In this document: one piece after another, positions 24,744 through 33,582 of the stretch
Layout: every line of letters begins with the position of its first letter
How positions within the stretch are numbered: the stretch's first letter is position 1
NCBI RefSeq assembly: GCF_949987535.1
Contig: NC_080081.1
Span: 70,453,603-70,517,602, forward strand
Source of the DNA: Balaenoptera acutorostrata
Lineage: Eukaryota > Chordata > Mammalia > Artiodactyla > Balaenopteridae
Direction: 5' to 3'
Length of the DNA: 64,000 bases
The notes under the pieces: generated by a model
The model's input: the letters and a program-made list of their open reading frames with translations, nothing else
Told to the model about the DNA's origin: nothing
Database searches by the model: none
Made by a program: the position numbers and the translations under genes

Positions 24744-25683
24744 AATGAAGCGATGGACCTCAGGGGATTCGGTGTGTCACAACACCGCCAAGATGTGCTA
24801 AAGGCCACTCCAGTTCCTGTTGTTGAGAGACCCCCATCTACACCCTCCATTGCTCAGACATGGGGCGATGTGATTCTTGGGTTAGAGTATCTATTGCATT
24901 TTCTGTGGGGGGGAGAGTGACAAGCCCAGAGGACAATGAGATGGCCAGATCACCTCCTATGGAGAAAAAGTGAACCTTCCTCCAAAAGTCTGGAGGAGAT
25001 TTGCTTGGTAGAGGCTGGTGAGGGAGATGCTGCCATGGAGTGAGAAAGACCCCAGGGACGGAAGAACAAGGTTAGCAGATAGAAGGCAACTGGGAAGAGG
25101 TTAAAATCTTGGGTTATTTTATACTGGGCTTTAAGGAAAGTCAGATTTAGCAGGCAGTTTTATACACTGTCCTATACTGTCTTTTTTCTAAAGCTTCAGG
25201 GAAGTCTGGCAAAACACAGTGTGCTGGTGGGTTGTGGAGAAATGTAAGGGAAGGGGCATCCAAATGGGAAGGGTCGAGGCCAGGTTCACACCACCATCAA
25301 CTCCCTGTTGTAGAGACTGCTACTTGCTCCTCTTTTGTTCAATGGTAGAAGCCTTGATCTTTAGTTGGGCACATGGTGTCTATATTTTTTGGCCTCACAT
25401 GCAGCTTGAATATGTCCATGGGATTAAATTATGATCAGAGACATGTGAGCACAAGGACTTAAATGGAGAAAAAGTGTGTCTTGTCTTTCCTTTCTCCTCC
25501 ATCCTGCTGCTTAAAATGCAGACATAATTTAATCTCTAAGCAATGCTGGAAAGTCAACACAGAGGGATCCTGGTTCTCTAGATGACTCATGGGTAGAACT
25601 GTCATTTCAACTCTGGGTTGCCTAAACCCAACTACTGCATGAAAGAGAAATAAGGTTCTGACTTGCTTACACCTGAACCAAAG
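24744..25683. other. Spacer with a local 50-bp similarity
   Basis: Around 25280-25350, 'aggttcacaccaccatcaac' followed by 'tccctgttgtagagactgct' closely repeats 24152-24215 ('aggttcacaccaccagcagc', 'tccctgctgtagagaccgct'). This is a dispersed direct repeat of about 75 bp, roughly 1.1 kb apart. I cannot assign it to a repeat family. No gene seen. Confidence 0.5.
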
Positions 25684-25892
25684 TGTATTAGTCAGCTCAG
25701 GCTGCCATAACAAGATACAACCGCCTGGGTGATTTACATAACAAGAATTAATTTTTTCACAATTCTGGAGGTTGGGAAATCCAAGATCAAGGTGTTGGTA
25801 GGGTTGGTTTCTGTAAGACATCTTTCCTTGTTGTATAGACAGCTATCTTCTTGCTGTGTTCTCATATGGTCTTTACTCTGTGTATGCACTTC
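25684..25892 (-). mobile_element. MST-type LTR (MaLR), antisense, cut off by an old L1
   Basis: 'tgtattagtcagctcaggct' and 'gccataacaagatacaa', then 'cacaattctggaggttggga' and 'tccaagatcaaggtgttggt', are the reverse complement of an MST/MLT LTR 3' half. It stops where the old L1 begins. Its expected continuation is not found on the far side of that L1 (after 37676), which suggests a deletion or rearrangement at that insertion. Confidence 0.7.
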
Positions 25893-26675
25893 CCTAAATG
25901 AAGTGGAGACAGGCAACCTTCCAGAAAAAGAATTCAGAATAATGATAGTGAAGATGATCCAGGAAAAAGAATGGAGGCAAAGATTGAGAAGATTCAAGAA
26001 ATGTTTAACAAAGACCTAGAAGAATTAAAGAACAAACAAACAGAGATGAACAATACAATAACTGAAATGAAAAATACACTAGAAGGAATCAATAGCAAAT
26101 AACTGAGGCAGAAGACGGATAAGTGACCTGGAAGACAAAATGGTGTAATTCACTGCTGTGGACAGAATAAAGAAAAAAGAATGAAAAGAAATGAAGACAG
26201 CCTAAGAGACCTCTGAGACAACAATAAACTCATCAAAATTCGCATTATAGAGGTCCGAGAAGGAGAAGAGAGAGAGAAAGGACCCAGGAAAATATTCGAA
26301 GAGATTATAGTCGAAAACTTCCCTAATATGGGAAAGGCAATAGCCACCCAAGTCCAGGAAGCACAGAGTCCCAGGCAGGATAAACCCAAGGAGAAACATG
26401 ATGAGACACATAGTAATCAAATTGACAAATATTAAAGACAAAGAAAAATTATTAAAAGCAACAAGGGAAAAAAGACAAATAATATACAAGGGAACTCCCA
26501 TAAGGTTAACAGCTGATTTCTCAGCAGAAACTCTACAATCCAGAAGGGAGTGGCACCATATATTTAAAGTGATGAAAGGGAAGAACCTACAGCCAAGATT
26601 ACTCTACCTGGCAAGGATCTCATTCAGATTCAATGAAGAAATCAAAAGCTTTACAGGCAAGCAAAAGCTAAGAGA
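25893..26675 (+). pseudogene. Old L1, 5' segment: truncated, broken ORF1
   Basis: This starts inside L1 ORF1 and is collinear with codons ~22-282 of the young L1's ORF1 (27704 onward), so the copy is 5'-truncated. A deletion of about 15-20 bp near 25964, in-frame stops (for example at 26102) and other indels destroy the frame. It ends in the 13-bp motif aaaagctaagaga, where the young L1 landed. The remainder resumes at 33583. The frame 26398-26835 is this ORF1's C-terminal part running by accident into the young L1's 5' UTR. Confidence 0.9.
26663..26675 (+). repeat. 5' target-site duplication of the young L1
   Basis: aaaagctaagaga here is repeated exactly at 33570-33582. In an uninterrupted ORF1 (compare 28484-28496) this motif occurs once, so the second copy was made by the insertion. 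Confidence 0.93.
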
Positions 26676-27640
26676 GGAGATTAACCAAGATGGCGGAGTA
26701 GAAGGACGTGCTCTCACTCCCTCTTGCGAGAGCACCAGAATCACAACTGGCTGCTGGACAATCATTGACAGGAAGACCCTGGACTTCACCAAGGAGGATA
26801 CCCCACGTCCAAGGACAGAGGAGAAGCCACAGTGAGACGGTAGGAGGGGCGCAATCAGAGTAAAATCAAATCCCATAACTGCTGGGTGGGTGACTCACAG
26901 ACTGGCGAACACTTATACCACAGAAGTCCACCCACTGGAGTGAAGGTTCTGAGCCCCACGTCAGGCTTCCCAACCTGGGGGTCCGGCAACGGGAGGAGGA
27001 ATTCCTAGAGAATCAGACTTTGAAGTCTAGTGGGAATTGATTGCAGGACTGTGACAGGACTGGGGGAAACAGAGACCCCACTCTTGGAGGGCACACACAA
27101 AGTAATGTGTGCATCGGGACCCAGGGGAAGGAGCAGTGACCCTGGGGGAGACTGAACCAGACGTACCTGCTGGTGTTGGGGGGTCTCCTGCAGAGGCAAG
27201 TGGTGGCTCTGTTTCACCGTGGGGATAAGGACACTGGCAGCAGAGGTCCTGGGAAGTTCTCCTTGGCGTGAGCCCTCCCAGAGTCTGCCATTAATCCCAC
27301 CAAAGAGCACGGGTAGGCTCCAGTGTTGGGTTGCCTCAGGCAAAACAACCAACAGGGAGGGAACCCAGCCCCACCCATCAACAGTCAAGTGGATTAAGGT
27401 TTTACTGAGCTCTGATCGCCACAGCAACAGGGAAGGAACCCAGCCCCACCCATCAACAGTCAAGTGGATTAAGGTTTTACTGAGCTCTGACCGCCACAGC
27501 AACAGTCAGCTCTACCCACCACCAGAGCCTCCCATCAAGCCTCTTAGCCTCAACCACCAGAGGGCAGACAACAGAAGCAAGAAAAACTACAATCCTGCAG
27601 CCTGTGGACCAAAAACCACAGTTACAGAAAGACAGAGAGG
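26676..27640 (+). promoter_or_regulatory. L1 5' UTR / internal promoter with YY1-like site
   Basis: The first ~20 bp carry caagatggcgg (26686-26696), which matches the YY1 motif placed near +10 of many mammalian L1 5' ends and is known in human L1 to set the start site. The region is clearly more GC-rich than its surroundings. It contains a 75-bp tandem duplication (27351-27500). Open frames cross it on both strands: 165 codons antisense (27005-27502) and 141 codons sense (27219-27644, overlapping the ORF1 start by a few bases). That it drives transcription is inferred from the family. Confidence 0.85.
27351..27500 (+). repeat. 75-bp tandem duplication in the L1 5' UTR
   Basis: Two 75-bp copies (27351-27425 and 27426-27500) differ at only a few positions, for example 'gggaggg' against 'gggaagg' and 'gatcgcc' against 'gaccgcc'. 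75 is a multiple of three, so the antisense 165-codon frame carries a 25-residue peptide twice. Tandem units in L1 5' UTRs (as the monomers in mouse) can modulate promoter strength. Whether this one does is unknown. Confidence 0.93.
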
Positions 27641-28546
27641 ATGAAAAGGCAGAGGGCTATGTACCAGATGAAGGAACAAGAAAAAACCCCAGAAAAACAA
27701 CTCAATGAAGTGGAGATAGGCAACCTTCCAGAAAAAGAATTCAGAATAATGATAGTGAAGATGATCCAGGACCTCGGAATAAGAATGGAGGCAAAGATTG
27801 AGAAGATGCAAGAAATGATTAACAAAGACCTAGAAGAATTAAAGAACAAACAAACAGAGATGACCAATACAATAACTGAAATGAAAACTACACTAGAAGG
27901 AATCAATAGCAGAATAACTGAGGCAGAAGAACGGATAAGTGACCTGGAAGACAGAATGGTGGAATTCACTGCTGCAGAACAGACTAAAGAAAAAAGAATG
28001 AAAAGAAATGAAGACAGCCTAAGAGACCTCTGGGACAACATTAAACGCAACAACATTCGCATTATAGGGGTCCCAGAAGGAGAAGAGAGAGAGAAAGGAC
28101 CAGAGAAAATATTTGAAGAGATTATAGTCGAAAACTTCCCTAACATGGGAAAGGAAATAGCCACCCAAGTCCAGGAAGCGCAGAGAGTCCCATACAGAAT
28201 AAACCCAAGGAGAAACACGCCGAGACACATAGTAATCAAAATGGCAAAAATTAAAGACAAAGAAAAATTACTGAAAGCAGCAAGGGAAAAACGACAAATA
28301 ACATACAAGGGAACCCCCATAAGGTTAACAGCTGATTTCTCAGCAGAAACTCTGCAAGCCAGAAGGGAGTGGCATGATATACTTAAAGTGATGAAAGGGA
28401 AGAACCTACAACCAAGATTACTCTACCCAGCAAGGATCTCATTTAGATTTGATGGAGAAATCAAAAGCTTTACAGACAAGCAAAAGCTACGAGAATTCAG
28501 CACCACCAAACCAGCTCTACAACAAATGCTAAAGGAACTTCTCTAA
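27641..28546 (+). CDS. ORF1: L1 ORF1 protein (RNA-binding chaperone), intact
   Basis: Codes for the L1 ORF1p, which coats L1 RNA as a trimer and acts as a nucleic-acid chaperone in the cytoplasmic RNP. Length is 301 residues, shorter than human ORF1p (338). The protein has a charged N-terminus (1-35) and a heptad-rich coiled coil (about 36-135, dense in E, K, I and L). An RRM-like domain follows (about 136-195, with [13 protein letters not shown] near 137-149). The C-terminal domain (about 195-290) holds [20 protein letters not shown] and the conserved [17 protein letters not shown]. The ATG at 27641 is the first in frame and lies 58 nt before the usual 'gtggagataggcaa' block, so I accept it. 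An upstream frame in the 5' UTR overlaps the start. No stops or frameshifts are seen. The antisense 232-codon frame over it is a shadow. Confidence 0.95.
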   Translation: MKRQRAMYQMKEQEKTPEKQLNEVEIGNLPEKEFRIMIVKMIQDLGIRMEAKIEKMQEMINKDLEELKNKQTEMTNTITEMKTTLEGINSRITEAEERISDLEDRMVEFTAAEQTKEKRMKRNEDSLRDLWDNIKRNNIRIIGVPEGEEREKGPEKIFEEIIVENFPNMGKEIATQVQEAQRVPYRINPRRNTPRHIVIKMAKIKDKEKLLKAAREKRQITYKGTPIRLTADFSAETLQARREWHDILKVMKGKNLQPRLLYPARISFRFDGEIKSFTDKQKLREFSTTKPALQQMLKELL

Positions 28547-28604
28547 GTGGGAAACACAAGAGAAGAAAAGGACCTACAAAAACAAACTCAAAACAATTAA
28601 GAAA

Positions 28605-31600
28605 ATGGTCATAGGAACATACATATCGATAATTACCTTAAACGTGAATGGATTAAATGCCCCAACCAAAAGACATAGACTGGCTAAATGGATACAAAAA
28701 CAAGACCCATATATATGCTGTCTACAAGAGACCCACTTTAGACCTAGGGACACATACAGACTGAAAGTGAGGGGATGGAAAAAGATATTCCATGCAAATG
28801 GAAATCAAAAGAAAGCTGGAGTAGCTATACTCATATCAGATAAAATAGACTTTAAAATAAAGAATGTTACAAGAGACAAGGAAGGACACTACATAATGAT
28901 CCAGGGATCAATCCAAGAAGAAGATATAACAATTATAAATATATATGCACCCAACATAGGAGCACCTCAATACATAAGGCAACTGCTAACAGCTATAAAA
29001 GAGGAAATCGACAGTAACACAATAATAGTGGGGGACTTTAACACCTCACTTACGCCAATGGACAGATCATCCAAAATGAAAATAAATAAGGAAACAGAAG
29101 CTTTAAATGACACAATAGACCAGATAGATTTAATTGATATATATAGGACATTCCATCCAAAAACGGCAGATTACACGTTCTTCTCAAGTGCGCACGGAAC
29201 ATTCTCCAGGATAGATCTCATCTTGGGTCACAAATCAAGCCTCAGTAAATTTAAGAAAATTGAAATCATATCAAGCATCTTTTCTGACCACAACGCTATG
29301 AGGTTAGAAATCAATTACAGGGAAAAAAACGTAAAAAAGACAAACACATGGAGGCTAAACAATACGTTACTAAATAACCAAGAGATCACTGAAGAAATCA
29401 AACAGGAAATCAAAAAATACCTAGAGACAAATGACAATGAAAACACGACGACCCAAAACCTATGGGATGCAGCAAAAGCGGTTCTAAGAGGGAAGTTTAT
29501 AGCTATACAAGCCTACCTAAAGAAACAAGAAAAATCTCAAGTAAACAATCTAACCTTACACCTAAAGAAACTAGAGAAAGAAGAACAAACAAAACCCAAA
29601 GTTAGCAGAAGGAAAGAAATCATAAAGATCAGAGCAGAAATAAATGAAATAGAAACAAAGAAAACAATAGCAAAGATCAATAAAACTAAAAGTTGGTTCT
29701 TTGAGAAGATAAACAAAATTGATAAGCCATTAGCCAGACTCATCAAGAAAAAGAGGGAGAGGACTCAAATCAATAAAATCAGAAATGAAAAAGGAGAAGT
29801 TACAACAGACACCGCAGAAATACAAAACATCCTAAGAGACTACTACAAGCAACTTTATGCCAATAAAATGGACAACCTGGAAGAAATGGACAAATTCTTA
29901 GAAAGGTATAACCTTCCAAGACTGAATCAGGAAGAAACAGAAAATATCAACAGACCAAACACAAGTAATGAAATTGAAACTGTGATTAAAAATCTTCCAA
30001 CAAACAAAAGTCCAGGACCAGATGGCTTCACAGGTGAATTCTATCAAACATTTAGAGAAGAGCTAACACCCATCCTTCTCAAACTCTTCCAAAAAATTGC
30101 AGAGGAAGGAACTCTCCCAAACTCATTCTATGAGGCCACCATCACCCTGATACCAAAACCAGACAAAGACACTACAAAAAAAGAAAATTACAGACCAATA
30201 TCACTGATGAATATAGATGCAAAAATCCTCAACAAAATACTAGCAAACAGAATCCAACAACACATTAAAAGGATCATACACCACGATCAAGTGGGATTTA
30301 TCCCAGGGATGCAAGGATTCTTCAATATACGCAAATCAATCAATGTGATACACCATATTAACAAATTGAAGAATAAAAACCATATGATCATCTCAATAGA
30401 TGCAGAAAAAGCTTTTGACAAAATTCAACACCCATTTATGATAAAAACTCTCCAGAAAGTGGGCATAGAGGGAACCTACCTCAACATAATAAAGGCCATA
30501 TATGACAAACCCACAGCAAACATCATTCTCAATGGTGAAAAACTGAAAGCATTTCCTCTAAGATCAGGAACGAGACAAGGATGTCCACTCTCACCACTAT
30601 TATTCAACATAGTTCTGGAAGTCCTAGCCATGGCAATCAGAGAAGAAAAAGAAATAAAAGGAATACAAATTGGAAAAGAAGAAGTAAAACTGTCACTGTT
30701 TGCGGATGACATGATACTATACATAGAGAATCCTAAAACTGCCACCAGAAAACTGCTAGAGCTAATTAATGAATATGGTAAAGTTGCAGGTTACAAAATT
30801 AATGCACAGAAATCTCTTGCATTCCTATACACTAATGATGAAAAATCTGAAAGAGAAATTATGGAAACACTCCCATTTACCACTGCAACAAAAAGAATAA
30901 AATACCTAGGAATAAACCTACCTAGGGAGACAAAAGACCTGTATGCAGAAAACTATAAGACACTGATGAAAGAAATTAAAGATGATACCAACAGATGGAC
31001 AGATATACCATGTTCTTGGATTGGAAGAATCAACATTGTGAAAATGAGTATACTACCCAAAGCAATCTACAGATTCAATGCAATCCCTATCAAATTACCA
31101 ATGGCATTTTTTACGGAGCTAGAACAAATCATCTTAAAATTTGTATGGAGACACAAAAGACCCCGAATAGCCAAAGCAGTCTTGAGGCAAAAAAATGGAG
31201 CTGGAGGAATCAGACTCCCTGACTTCAGACTATACTACAAAGCTACAGTAATCAAGACAATATGGTACTGGCACAAAAACAGAAACATAGATCAATGGAA
31301 CAAGATAGAAAGCCCAGAGATTAACCCACGCACCTATGGTCAACTAATCTATGACAAAGGAGGCAAAGATATACAATGGAGAAAAGACAGTCTCTTCAAT
31401 AAGTGGTGCTGGGAAAACTGGACAGCCACATGTAAAAGAATGAAATTAGAATACTCCCTAACACCATACACAAAAATAAACTCAAAATGGATTAGAGACC
31501 TAAATGTAAGACTGGACACTATAAAACTCTTAGAGGAAAACATAGGAAGAACACTCTTTGACATAAATCACAGCAAGATCTTTTTCGATCCACCTCCTAG

Positions 31601-32423
31601 AGTAATGGAAATAAAAACAGAAATAAACAAGTGGGACCTAATGAAACTTCAAAGCTTTTGCACAGCAAAGGAAACCATAAACAAGACGAAAAGACAACCC
31701 TCAGAATGGGAGAAAATATTTGCAAATGAATCAACGGACAAAGGATTAATCTCCAAAATATATAAACAGCTCATTCAGCTCAATATCAAAGAAACAAACA
31801 CCCCAATCCAAAAATGGGCAGAAGACCTAAATAGACATTTCTCCAAAGAAGACATACAGACGGCCACGAAGCACATGAAAAGATGCTCAACATCACTAAT
31901 TATTAGAGAAATGCAAATCAAAACTACAATGAGGTATCACCTCACTCCTGTTAGAATGGGCATCATCAGAAAATCTACAAACAACAAATGCTGGAGAGGG
32001 TGTGGAGAAAAGGGAACCCTCTTGCACTGTTGGTGGGAATGTAAATTGATACAGCCACTATGGAGAACAATATGGAGGTTCCTTAAAAAACTAAAAATAG
32101 AATTACCATATGACCCAGCAATCCCACTACTGGGCATATACCCAGAGAAAACCGTAATTCAAAAAGACACGTGCACCCGAATGTTCATTGCAGCACTATT
32201 TACAATAGCCAGGTCATGGAAGCAACCTAAATGCCCATCAACAGACGAATGGATAAAGAAGTTGTGGTACATATATACAATGGAATATTACTCAGCCATA
32301 AAAAGGAACGAAATTGAGCCATTTGTTGAGAAGTGGATGGATCTAGAGACTGTCATACAGAGTGAAGTAAGTCAGAAAGAGAAAAACAAATATCGTATAT
32401 TAATGCATGTATGTGGAACCTAG
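28605..32423 (+). CDS. ORF2: L1 ORF2 protein (endonuclease and reverse transcriptase), intact
   Basis: Codes for the L1 ORF2p, which nicks target DNA at TT/AAAA-like sites and primes reverse transcription there. It is 1272 residues long, against 1275 in human. The N-terminal APE-type endonuclease (about 1-238) keeps N13 in TLNVNG, E42 in LQETH, D144 in VGDFNT, D204 in SRIDLIL and H229 in SDHNAM, all one position lower than in human. The reverse transcriptase (about 450-770) has [34 protein letters not shown] and the active-site FADD at 699-702. The C-terminal zinc-knuckle-like cysteine motif (C1129, C1133, H1141, C1146) is present. It starts 58 nt after the ORF1 stop, the usual bicistronic L1 arrangement. 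It ends at tag 32421-32423; the old copy nearby has lost this stop. No interruption was found. Confidence 0.96.
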   Translation: MVIGTYISIITLNVNGLNAPTKRHRLAKWIQKQDPYICCLQETHFRPRDTYRLKVRGWKKIFHANGNQKKAGVAILISDKIDFKIKNVTRDKEGHYIMIQGSIQEEDITIINIYAPNIGAPQYIRQLLTAIKEEIDSNTIIVGDFNTSLTPMDRSSKMKINKETEALNDTIDQIDLIDIYRTFHPKTADYTFFSSAHGTFSRIDLILGHKSSLSKFKKIEIISSIFSDHNAMRLEINYREKNVKKTNTWRLNNTLLNNQEITEEIKQEIKKYLETNDNENTTTQNLWDAAKAVLRGKFIAIQAYLKKQEKSQVNNLTLHLKKLEKEEQTKPKVSRRKEIIKIRAEINEIETKKTIAKINKTKSWFFEKINKIDKPLARLIKKKRERTQINKIRNEKGEVTTDTAEIQNILRDYYKQLYANKMDNLEEMDKFLERYNLPRLNQEETENINRPNTSNEIETVIKNLPTNKSPGPDGFTGEFYQTFREELTPILLKLFQKIAEEGTLPNSFYEATITLIPKPDKDTTKKENYRPISLMNIDAKILNKILANRIQQHIKRIIHHDQVGFIPGMQGFFNIRKSINVIHHINKLKNKNHMIISIDAEKAFDKIQHPFMIKTLQKVGIEGTYLNIIKAIYDKPTANIILNGEKLKAFPLRSGTRQGCPLSPLLFNIVLEVLAMAIREEKEIKGIQIGKEEVKLSLFADDMILYIENPKTATRKLLELINEYGKVAGYKINAQKSLAFLYTNDEKSEREIMETLPFTTATKRIKYLGINLPRETKDLYAENYKTLMKEIKDDTNRWTDIPCSWIGRINIVKMSILPKAIYRFNAIPIKLPMAFFTELEQIILKFVWRHKRPRIAKAVLRQKNGAGGIRLPDFRLYYKATVIKTIWYWHKNRNIDQWNKIESPEINPRTYGQLIYDKGGKDIQWRKDSLFNKWCWENWTATCKRMKLEYSLTPYTKINSKWIRDLNVRLDTIKLLEENIGRTLFDINHSKIFFDPPPRVMEIKTEINKWDLMKLQSFCTAKETINKTKRQPSEWEKIFANESTDKGLISKIYKQLIQLNIKETNTPIQKWAEDLNRHFSKEDIQTATKHMKRCSTSLIIREMQIKTTMRYHLTPVRMGIIRKSTNNKCWRGCGEKGTLLHCWWECKLIQPLWRTIWRFLKKLKIELPYDPAIPLLGIYPEKTVIQKDTCTRMFIAALFTIARSWKQPKCPSTDEWIKKLWYIYTMEYYSAIKRNEIEPFVEKWMDLETVIQSEVSQKEKNKYRILMHVCGT

Positions 32424-32630
32424 AAAAATGGTACAGATGAGCCAGATTGCAGGGCAGAAGTTGAGACACAGATGTAGAGAATGGACATATGGACACCAAG
32501 GGGGGAAAACTGTGATGAGGTGGGGATGGTGGTGTGCTGAATTGGGCGATTGGGATTGACATGTATACACTGATGTGTATAAAACTGATGCCTAATAAGA
32601 ACCTGCAGTATAAAAAAACAAACAAAACAA
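32424..32630 (+). other. L1 3' UTR and original A-rich end, with weak polyadenylation signal
   Basis: This matches the 3' UTRs of the older L1s ('gagacacagatgtagagaat', 'ggacaccaaggggggaaaac', 'gattgggattgacatgtata'). The L1 ends at about 32610, followed by an interrupted A-rich run (32611-32630). The only hexamer nearby is aataag (32594-32599), not AATAAA. A weak signal would favour read-through, which explains the transduced DNA behind it. Confidence 0.85.
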
Positions 32631-33553
32631 CTAATACTAAACTTTCATTGGGTTATTTGTATGGAAATATGTTAATATAAATGTTTCAGACATTACATGA
32701 AATTTCTAAAAATCTTATATTTGTATTTGTATGGAAATATGTATGGAAATATGTTAATATAAATGTTTCAGACATTACATGAAATATCTAAAAATCTTAT
32801 ATTTGTATTTGTATGGAAATATGTATGGAAATATGTTAATATAAATGTTTCAAACATTACAGGAAACGTCTAAAAATCTTATATGTTCTGGTATAATGTT
32901 ATAAGTAATAATCCTAGTTATTACTTTAAAATGTATATCTCAGAAATAACTAATTTTCTTGTCAACTGCATTATTATGAACTTTCATCAAATCTTTAACC
33001 ATGGTCATTTTTAAGTCTTTTGTCATTTACAGACAGTTCTGGGTGTACTCTGATGATTTTGCAAATATGTTCCTATAAAAGGGTTTCATCTTCAAGAAAT
33101 TCATGGAAAAGGCTCTGACAAGTACAGGTTTCTGGTAACTGACTGTACTGCTGAACTGAATGAATAAGCATTTTCAGAACTCTAATGAAAAACTGATGAA
33201 CTCATAAAAGTGCTAACAAAAGATCAAGATGAAAAAAAAAAGAAATTAATTACATGGGACTGAGTGAACTGATGAGGATGAGTATAATTTTTGTGACTTT
33301 CTGTCTGAATTAAAAAAAAAAATCCCACAAGGACTCAGAGGAAAAGAATATAGAAATCAATTTTCACTGCAAAGTAAAGGAGCTGTTACAGTGGAGGATT
33401 ACTGGACTGAATGTCAATATTATGACATAGTATAAGTGTGTTTCATGTTTGGTAATTGCAATCATTGTTGCTTTTGTTGTGGTCATCCATGTACAATGCT
33501 TGGTGTCAGTCTATTTATCTCTTGTAAAAATAAAATACAGTGTGTGTGTGTGG
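32631..33553 (+). mobile_element. 3'-transduced DNA carried by the L1
   Basis: About 0.92 kb of non-L1 DNA lies between the L1's own A-rich end and a second poly(A) that abuts the TSD. It carries AATAAA (33529-33534) about 19 nt before the A run, after a short (TG)n. The 3' ~490 bp matches 12230-12722. The 5' part has an 82-bp tandem repeat. It must descend from DNA flanking the parent L1 or an ancestor of it. I find no coding capacity; a 96-codon frame at 33436-33726 runs through the poly(A) into the old L1. Confidence 0.9.
32654..32890 (+). repeat. 82-bp tandem repeat, about 2.8 copies, inside the transduced DNA
   Basis: The motif ggaaatatgttaatataaat recurs at 32663, 32745 and 32827, an exact 82-bp spacing. 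Units 2 and 3 also contain an internal duplication (tatggaaatatgtatggaaa) that unit 1 lacks, so unit 2 arose from a changed unit 1 and was then copied. The downstream retrocopy at 12.2 kb does not include this part. Confidence 0.9.
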
Positions 33554-33569
33554 AAAAAAAAAAAAAAAA

Positions 33570-33582
33570 AAAAGCTAAGAGA
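33570..33582 (+). repeat. 3' target-site duplication of the young L1
   Basis: aaaagctaagaga directly follows the poly(A) and is identical to 26663-26675. The next bases (attcagcaccaccaaatc) resume the old L1's ORF1 exactly where it was interrupted. Confidence 0.93.

Larger units (their letters stand above)
26676..33569 (+). mobile_element. L1: Young full-length L1 with both ORFs open and a ~0.9-kb 3' transduction
   Basis: A complete LINE-1 of about 6.9 kb including passenger DNA. Parts in order: GC-rich 5' UTR (26676-27640), ORF1 (27641-28546), 58-nt spacer, ORF2 (28605-32423), short 3' UTR and A-rich L1 end (32424-32630), non-L1 transduced DNA (32631-33553), and a poly(A) of about 16-20 (33554-33573, overlapping the TSD). 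It sits inside the ORF1 of an older L1 and is flanked by an identical 13-bp TSD. The TSD lies outside the second poly(A), so L1 and passenger DNA arrived as one RNA. Neither ORF has a stop or frameshift, and all catalytic residues I checked are present, so it may be competent or recently so. The alternative that the tail is a separate later insertion is disfavoured, because there is only one TSD pair and it spans everything. Confidence 0.93.

Noticed and set aside
24372..24920. 182-codon plus-strand open frame
   Set aside because: Its middle is the (TG)n/(GA)n microsatellite read as Cys-Val and Arg-Glu; there is no domain on either side.
26398..26835. 145-codon frame spanning old L1 and young L1
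   Set aside because: It is the C-terminal part of the old L1's ORF1 that runs by accident through the insertion point into the young L1's 5' UTR.
27622..28320. 232-codon minus-strand frame
   Set aside because: It lies wholly over L1 ORF1 and is explained by the A-rich, T-poor coding strand opposite.
29537..29746. Hydrophobic minus-strand frame suggesting a membrane peptide
   Set aside because: A shadow of the lysine-rich ORF2 sense frame; the same frame recurs in the old L1 copy at 34624-34827 for that reason.
32654..32890. CRISPR-like array
   Set aside because: The 82-bp units are contiguous tandem repeats with no unique spacers, in a mammalian context.
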